DNA from: an uncultured Methylococcaceae bacterium
GTDB taxonomy: Bacteria > Pseudomonadota > Gammaproteobacteria > Methylococcales > Methylomonadaceae
Length of the DNA: 46,822 nt
Direction of reading: 5' to 3'
Assembly (NCBI GenBank): GCA_913056195.1
Contig: CAJXMF010000015.1
Span: 1 to 46,822 of the forward strand
Below are positions 43,774 to 46,822 of this stretch, one piece after another. The translations under genes were made by a program, and so were the position numbers. Each line of letters starts with the position of its first letter. Position 1 is the first letter of the stretch. Under the pieces are notes generated by a model that was given only the letters and a program-made list of their open reading frames with translations, was not told where the DNA came from and did no database searches.

Positions 43774-44214
43774 ATGGCTGAATTAACACGACATGAACCT
43801 TGGAGTTTATTATCACAATTTCAACGCGAACTGGAAAAAGCCTATCAGGGTAGTGATGTCGGCGGTAACATTGCAACGGCGCAATGGTCGCCAACGGTCG
43901 ATATCAAGGAAGAGCCGGATCGTTTTGTGATTTATGCGGATATTCCAGGGGTTAAACCCGAAGAAATTGATGTCAATATGGAAGATGGCGTATTGACGAT
44001 TAAAGGCGAGAAGCAATCTGAAAATAAAACCGAAGAAAATGGTTATAAACGAGTAGAACGTACCTATGGTAGTTTCTATAGACGGTTTGCACTGCCTGAT
44101 ACTGCTGATCCCAATGGCATTACAGCAAAATCCAAGCATGGTGTATTAGAGCTGGTGATTCCTAAACGGGAAACCGCACAACCCAAAAAGATCAACGTGG
44201 TTGCAGAAGATTAA
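43774..44214 (+). CDS. Small heat-shock protein (Hsp20/alpha-crystallin)
   Basis: The 146-aa chaperone has the alpha-crystallin domain (about 40-135): SPTVDIKEEPDRFVIYADIP, GVKPEEIDVNMEDGVLTIKG, YGSFYRRFALP and the terminal GVLELVIPK. It binds unfolded proteins as an oligomer in the cytoplasm. The ATG at 43774 has GGAGGTG seven bases upstream. An ATG five codons earlier would place this ribosome-binding site inside the gene, so it was rejected. A sigma-32-like promoter lies upstream and a strong terminator downstream, so it is monocistronic. Confidence 0.94.
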   Translation: MAELTRHEPWSLLSQFQRELEKAYQGSDVGGNIATAQWSPTVDIKEEPDRFVIYADIPGVKPEEIDVNMEDGVLTIKGEKQSENKTEENGYKRVERTYGSFYRRFALPDTADPNGITAKSKHGVLELVIPKRETAQPKKINVVAED

Positions 44215-44228
44215 TTGTCTGCACATGG

Positions 44229-44256
44229 AAAAGGGGCCTTCGGGCCCCTTTTTTTT
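44229..44256 (+). terminator. Intrinsic terminator of the Hsp20 gene
   Basis: AAAAGGGGCC (44229-44238), tetraloop TTCG, GGCCCCTTTT (44243-44252) and an eight-T tract (44249-44256). A textbook strong rho-independent terminator. Confidence 0.95.
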
Positions 44257-44327
44257 GGAGGGTTGTACCTATTGATTTTTTGTTATTATACTATTGCTTT
44301 CATAATGAGTTATCACGGAGAAAATAC

Positions 44328-44801
44328 ATGTTAAAACATATTAAATCTTTACTATTAGCGATCAGCCTTGTTTCTGTTGTGCCGGCTATTCAAGCCGAAT
44401 CAAACAAACCAGAAGGAGAATATAAAAACTGGCGTTTGATTTCTTTCGCGCATCGCGAAGATAATAAATCCATGCGTGCTATTTTAGGCAATCATATCGC
44501 TATTAAATCAGCACAGTCAGGCAAACATACCTGGCAGGATGGTACGATTCTGGCGAAAGTGTTGTGGAAGGAAAGCCGGCACGACAAATGGCCACAAGCC
44601 TTTGTTCCAGGTGAATTTATGCGTGCAGAAGCGATGATTAAAGACAGTAAAAAATTCGCTAAATCAGGTGGCTGGGGATTTGGTCACTGGGTGAATGGCA
44701 AACTGGAAATGCACAATGCCGAAGATTCGGCAAAATGTTTCGGTTGTCATGTCATAGCAAAAGACACTGGTTATGTGTTCCATCACGCAGTTTTATATTA
44801 A
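44328..44801 (+). CDS. Cytochrome P460-family heme protein
   Basis: The 157-aa exported protein has a signal peptide (LLLAISLVSVVPAIQA), the P460-type beta domain (WRLISFAHRED, WQDGTILAKVLWKES, FMRAEAMIKDSKKFAKSGGW) and a C-terminal c-heme site CFGCH (Cys 137, Cys 140, His 141). From memory of the Nitrosomonas P460 alignment, the lysine that cross-links to heme corresponds to Lys 77 here (DGTILAK) and the active-site Glu to Glu 101, so a true P460 rather than a cytochrome c'-beta is suggested. P460 oxidises hydroxylamine and NO in the periplasm. GGAG precedes the ATG. It is convergent with a Cys-rich regulator 11 bases away. Confidence 0.85.
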   Translation: MLKHIKSLLLAISLVSVVPAIQAESNKPEGEYKNWRLISFAHREDNKSMRAILGNHIAIKSAQSGKHTWQDGTILAKVLWKESRHDKWPQAFVPGEFMRAEAMIKDSKKFAKSGGWGFGHWVNGKLEMHNAEDSAKCFGCHVIAKDTGYVFHHAVLY

Positions 44802-44812
44802 TCTCTAAAAGT

Positions 44813-45448
44813 TCAGTCGTCTGTGTCATTTTTTATGTTAAAGCGGCACAGACGACCCCCTTTGGCCGCGCACTCGCCTAAAGTGGCTTCTGTGCCTAAT
44901 AGGCCGTTCAGCAAAGCTTTGTCAAATTCACACACTTCGGGATGTTTTTGTGCAATATCATGATAGATGCAATTGCATGCCTCAATCGTGTGTTCATTTC
45001 CATCTTGATTCAAATTGACATGAAAGCCTAAATCATCCATGAGTGCGGTGACTTTTTGCAAACGTACCGCTAAAGGCTGGTTAACATATTCCGGTAAAAA
45101 TTTTTCGGCGAGTTTGGCGCCGAGTTTTGCCATATAGCGTCGGAATGCTTCATCACCTAATTCATGTTTTAATTCATCTAAAATCAACTCTGAGAACCAG
45201 GCATATTGTTTTGGAAAATGGTTGATTCCTTTTTCAGAAATCACATAAACTCTGACTGGCCTGCCGGCCGTTTTGTTAAAAGAAACCGGTGTGATCATGT
45301 GGTTGCTCTCCAGCACGGAAAAATGCTGTTGGATGGCTGAACGTGAAATATCCAGAGCCTGACTGACTTCGTCAATCGTTAAGCCATCTCGATTGGTCAG
45401 CAAAATTTTCAGGATTTGATTTTGGCGCGCTGAAACAGAATTAAGCAT
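44813..45448 (-). CDS. HTH transcriptional regulator with Cys-rich C-terminus (SufR/ArsR-like)
   Basis: The 211-aa protein has an N-terminal winged helix (SARQNQILKILLTNRDGLT, EVSQALDISRSAIQQHFSVL, about 6-75), including the wing KTAGRPVRVYVISEKG. A helical middle follows, then a C-terminal domain with five cysteines (158, 160, 173, 193, 201; spacing C-X12-C-X19-C-X7-C from Cys 160). The layout resembles Fe-S sensing regulators such as SufR, so an iron-sulfur cluster sensitive to NO or oxygen is a reasonable inference. It is divergent from the truncated hemoglobin gene, whose upstream region carries a perfect 10+10 palindrome. A metal-sensing ArsR-type role remains possible. Confidence 0.8.
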   Translation of the reverse strand: MLNSVSARQNQILKILLTNRDGLTIDEVSQALDISRSAIQQHFSVLESNHMITPVSFNKTAGRPVRVYVISEKGINHFPKQYAWFSELILDELKHELGDEAFRRYMAKLGAKLAEKFLPEYVNQPLAVRLQKVTALMDDLGFHVNLNQDGNEHTIEACNCIYHDIAQKHPEVCEFDKALLNGLLGTEATLGECAAKGGRLCRFNIKNDTDD

Positions 45449-45510
45449 AATATTTCTTTTAACAGGTATTAGTTGTATAAGCTATATCGATATGTTATTT
45501 TGTCACATAA

Positions 45511-45541
45511 TTTAATGGCAAGCGAATAACATGCCATTAAA
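45511..45541. promoter_or_regulatory. Perfect inverted repeat, candidate operator for the regulator/hemoglobin pair
   Basis: Arms TTTAATGGCA (45511-45520) and TGCCATTAAA (45532-45541) are exact reverse complements with an 11-base spacer, giving about two helical turns between half-site centres. It lies between the divergent regulator (ATG at 45448) and the hemoglobin (ATG at 45570). The palindrome ATATCGATAT lies nearby (45484-45493). Confidence 0.65.
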
Positions 45542-45569
45542 GATATTAAAACACACGAGGAGAAAAAAA

Positions 45570-45953
45570 ATGAGCGATTCAAAAGAAGCAGCAACATTGT
45601 ATGAAAGAATTGGTGGTGAAGCGGCTGTCAATGCAGCGGTTGAGTTATTTTATAAAAAGGTCCTGGATGATCATCGAATCAATCGTTGGTTTGAAGGAAT
45701 GGATATGGATAAACAAATCGCCAAACAAGAAGCGTTTTTTACCATGGCTTTCGGTGGTCCCAATGAGTATACCGGTGAGGATATGCGTACCGCACATGCG
45801 CGCTTGGTAAAAATGGGATTAAATGATGATGATTTTGATGCCGTTATGGAAAATCTGGGCGCGACATTGAAAGAACTGAATGTCCCTGATGATTTAATTG
45901 CAGAAGCGGCGGCATTGGCAGAAAGCACTCGGGATGATGTTTTAAACCGATAA
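45570..45953 (+). CDS. glbN: Group 1 truncated hemoglobin
   Basis: The 127-aa 2-over-2 globin has LYERIGGEAAVNAAVELFYK (about 9-28) with the distal B10 tyrosine in FYKKVLDD, and the proximal histidine in MRTAHARLVK. Group 1 truncated hemoglobins scavenge NO or bind oxygen. The ATG at 45570 is preceded by GAGGAG. An ATG 13 codons upstream would start inside the candidate operator and add a basic non-globin stretch, so it was rejected. Its divergent Cys-rich regulator and the nearby P460 gene point to nitrosative stress. Confidence 0.93.
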   Translation: MSDSKEAATLYERIGGEAAVNAAVELFYKKVLDDHRINRWFEGMDMDKQIAKQEAFFTMAFGGPNEYTGEDMRTAHARLVKMGLNDDDFDAVMENLGATLKELNVPDDLIAEAAALAESTRDDVLNR

Positions 45954-45961
45954 TGTTTTGA

Positions 45962-45985
45962 GAGCCGGGGAGTATTCTCCGGCTC
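45962..45985. terminator. Stem-loop between convergent hemoglobin and gloB genes
   Basis: GAGCCGG (45962-45968) pairs with CCGGCTC (45979-45985). Inside, AG and CT extend the stem past a two-base bulge. No T-tract follows on either strand, so it is a weak or factor-assisted terminator. Confidence 0.45.
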
Positions 45986-45990
45986 ACCTC

Positions 45991-46755
45991 TTAAAAATGG
46001 TCTTTCATTTGCCGCAAGCGGGCGAAGACATCAACATTCTTGTTTTCGGGCATATTAAGTATTTGACGAATAGCGGCTGATTCGGGACGCAGAAAAGGGT
46101 TGCAGGCTTTTTCCTGGGCTAAAGTCGTTGGAATCGTCGATTTATTTTGTGCTCGAAGCCTATGAATGGTTTCGTTATAACGTTTCAATGCAATATTATC
46201 GGGATCGACCGATAAGGCGAAACGAGCATTGTTTTCGGTATATTCATGCGCACAATAGATTTTAGTCTCATCGGGCAGAGCACGTATTTTTTGCAATGAG
46301 TGCCACATTTGTTCGGGTGTCCCTTCAAACAAGCGCCCACAGCCTAGCGAAAACAAGGTATCACCGCAAAATAGAGCATGTTGCTGACGACAGAAGTAAA
46401 CAATATGGCCTAAAGTATGTCCGGGTGTGTTGATAACCTCGATCACTTCATCGCCGAGTCGTAACATATCACCCTCTGAGACTGCCTGATCAATGCCTGG
46501 AATCCGATTTTGATCATAACTCGATGCAATCACGCCGCAACCTGTTCTTTCCTTTAGCAGCAGGTTGCCGCCGACATGATCCCAGTGATGATGCGTATTG
46601 AAAATATAATTCAAGGTCCAGTTCTTTTCGGCCAGGATGCGTAAAACCGGATTTGCCTCGGCTGGATCGACGACGGCAGTTTCATCTGACGCTGAATCGT
46701 GCAGAAGATAAATATAATTATCCTTTAAAACCGGAATTTGAATAATATCCAGCAT
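45991..46755 (-). CDS. gloB: Hydroxyacylglutathione hydrolase (glyoxalase II)
   Basis: The 254-aa metallo-beta-lactamase-fold enzyme hydrolyses S-lactoylglutathione, finishing methylglyoxal detoxification. The metal-binding motif is FNTHHHWDHVGGN (about 54-66); further ligands lie in NTPGHTLGHI, LFCGDTLFSLGCGRLFEG and the glutathione-binding YCAHEYTENNARFA. The C-terminus NPFLRPES is typical. It starts six bases after the stop of a partial upstream gene on the same strand, so they form an operon. Confidence 0.95.
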   Translation of the reverse strand: MLDIIQIPVLKDNYIYLLHDSASDETAVVDPAEANPVLRILAEKNWTLNYIFNTHHHWDHVGGNLLLKERTGCGVIASSYDQNRIPGIDQAVSEGDMLRLGDEVIEVINTPGHTLGHIVYFCRQQHALFCGDTLFSLGCGRLFEGTPEQMWHSLQKIRALPDETKIYCAHEYTENNARFALSVDPDNIALKRYNETIHRLRAQNKSTIPTTLAQEKACNPFLRPESAAIRQILNMPENKNVDVFARLRQMKDHF

Positions 46756-46760
46756 CTGGG

Positions 46761-46822
46761 TTAAGCGCCAAACGCCTCAATCTGCCGCCGAATCCCGTCC
46801 ACATCCAGGCCGGTCAGCGCCA
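46761..46822 (-). CDS. C-terminal end of an unidentified gene (truncated by window edge)
   Basis: The frame upstream of gloB on the minus strand is open for 19 codons from the window edge, ends LDVDGIRRQIEAFGA and stops with TAA at 46763-46761, five bases before the gloB ATG. The fragment is too short to identify. GC-rich codons and tight spacing suggest a real co-transcribed gene. Confidence 0.5.
   Translation of the reverse strand, partial: ALTGLDVDGIRRQIEAFGA

Noticed and set aside
44280-44327. Longer start of the P460 protein
   Set aside because: It would begin with TTG and bury the signal peptide; GGAG fits the ATG at 44328.
1-46822. CRISPR arrays, rRNA and tRNA genes
   Set aside because: No regularly spaced repeats and no T-loop GGTTCGAATCC-like sequences in a cloverleaf context were found.

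Overview
The window reads as a chromosome segment of a gammaproteobacterial methylotroph, most likely a methanotroph of the order Methylococcales. Two lines of evidence support this. First, there is a block of tetrahydromethanopterin/methanofuran-associated genes (MfnB, DUF447, a DHPS-related protein and an archaeoflavoprotein/DmrB-like flavoprotein), which in bacteria are tied to C1 oxidation. Second, the core gene order is gammaproteobacterial: nadB divergent from rpoE-rseA-rseB, then dapA-bamC and purL. A P460-type cytochrome near the right end fits an organism exposed to hydroxylamine and NO. The genus is not determined here, and no rRNA or tRNA gene was seen.

Layout. 1-1900 is scarred DNA: an IS5/IS903-like end with a collapsed transposase, two copies of a 58-bp repeat, and an exported metallophosphoesterase between them. 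1907-8150 holds aas (minus) and sbcC (plus), which diverge from a 629-bp gap carrying three clustered DnaA-box matches. 8150-9135 holds a MazEF-type toxin-antitoxin pair with a perfect 13+13 operator palindrome. The toxin has lost its last nine residues to an in-frame TGA. Foldback DNA and a probable group II intron scar flank the pair. 9136-11950 is a DevABC-type exporter and 12004-13302 a dicarboxylate/amino-acid symporter.

13330-16521 is a tightly coupled four-gene pterin/furan cofactor operon (4-nt overlaps throughout). It is divergent from folP, which is followed by a PLP enzyme, ppk1, a 51-aa ORF and cobO. 21202-25464 (minus) holds a PHP phosphoesterase, an ABC exporter, a DUF2959 lipoprotein and an HDOD protein. 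25955-30289 (plus) holds a REC/GGDEF/EAL protein, argG and a two-TM coiled-coil protein, with two REP-like hairpins and a foldback element between them. 30488-33369 (minus) holds a small c-type cytochrome and cysG with a coupled beta-propeller lipoprotein. A TusA-like gene, a NUDIX-nadB pair and the rpoE-rseA-rseB operon (with a sigma-E-like promoter) follow, then dapA, bamC, purL, an Hsp20 gene with a sigma-32-like promoter, the P460 cytochrome, a cysteine-rich HTH regulator divergent from a truncated hemoglobin, and gloB.

Most of the window is housekeeping or C1-cofactor metabolism. The places that most merit a second look are the P460/Cys-rich regulator/truncated hemoglobin group with its 10+10 palindrome, the orphan DnaA-box cluster, the truncated toxin, the 51-aa ORF coupled to cobO, and the foldback element after argG whose arms allow alternative pairings.
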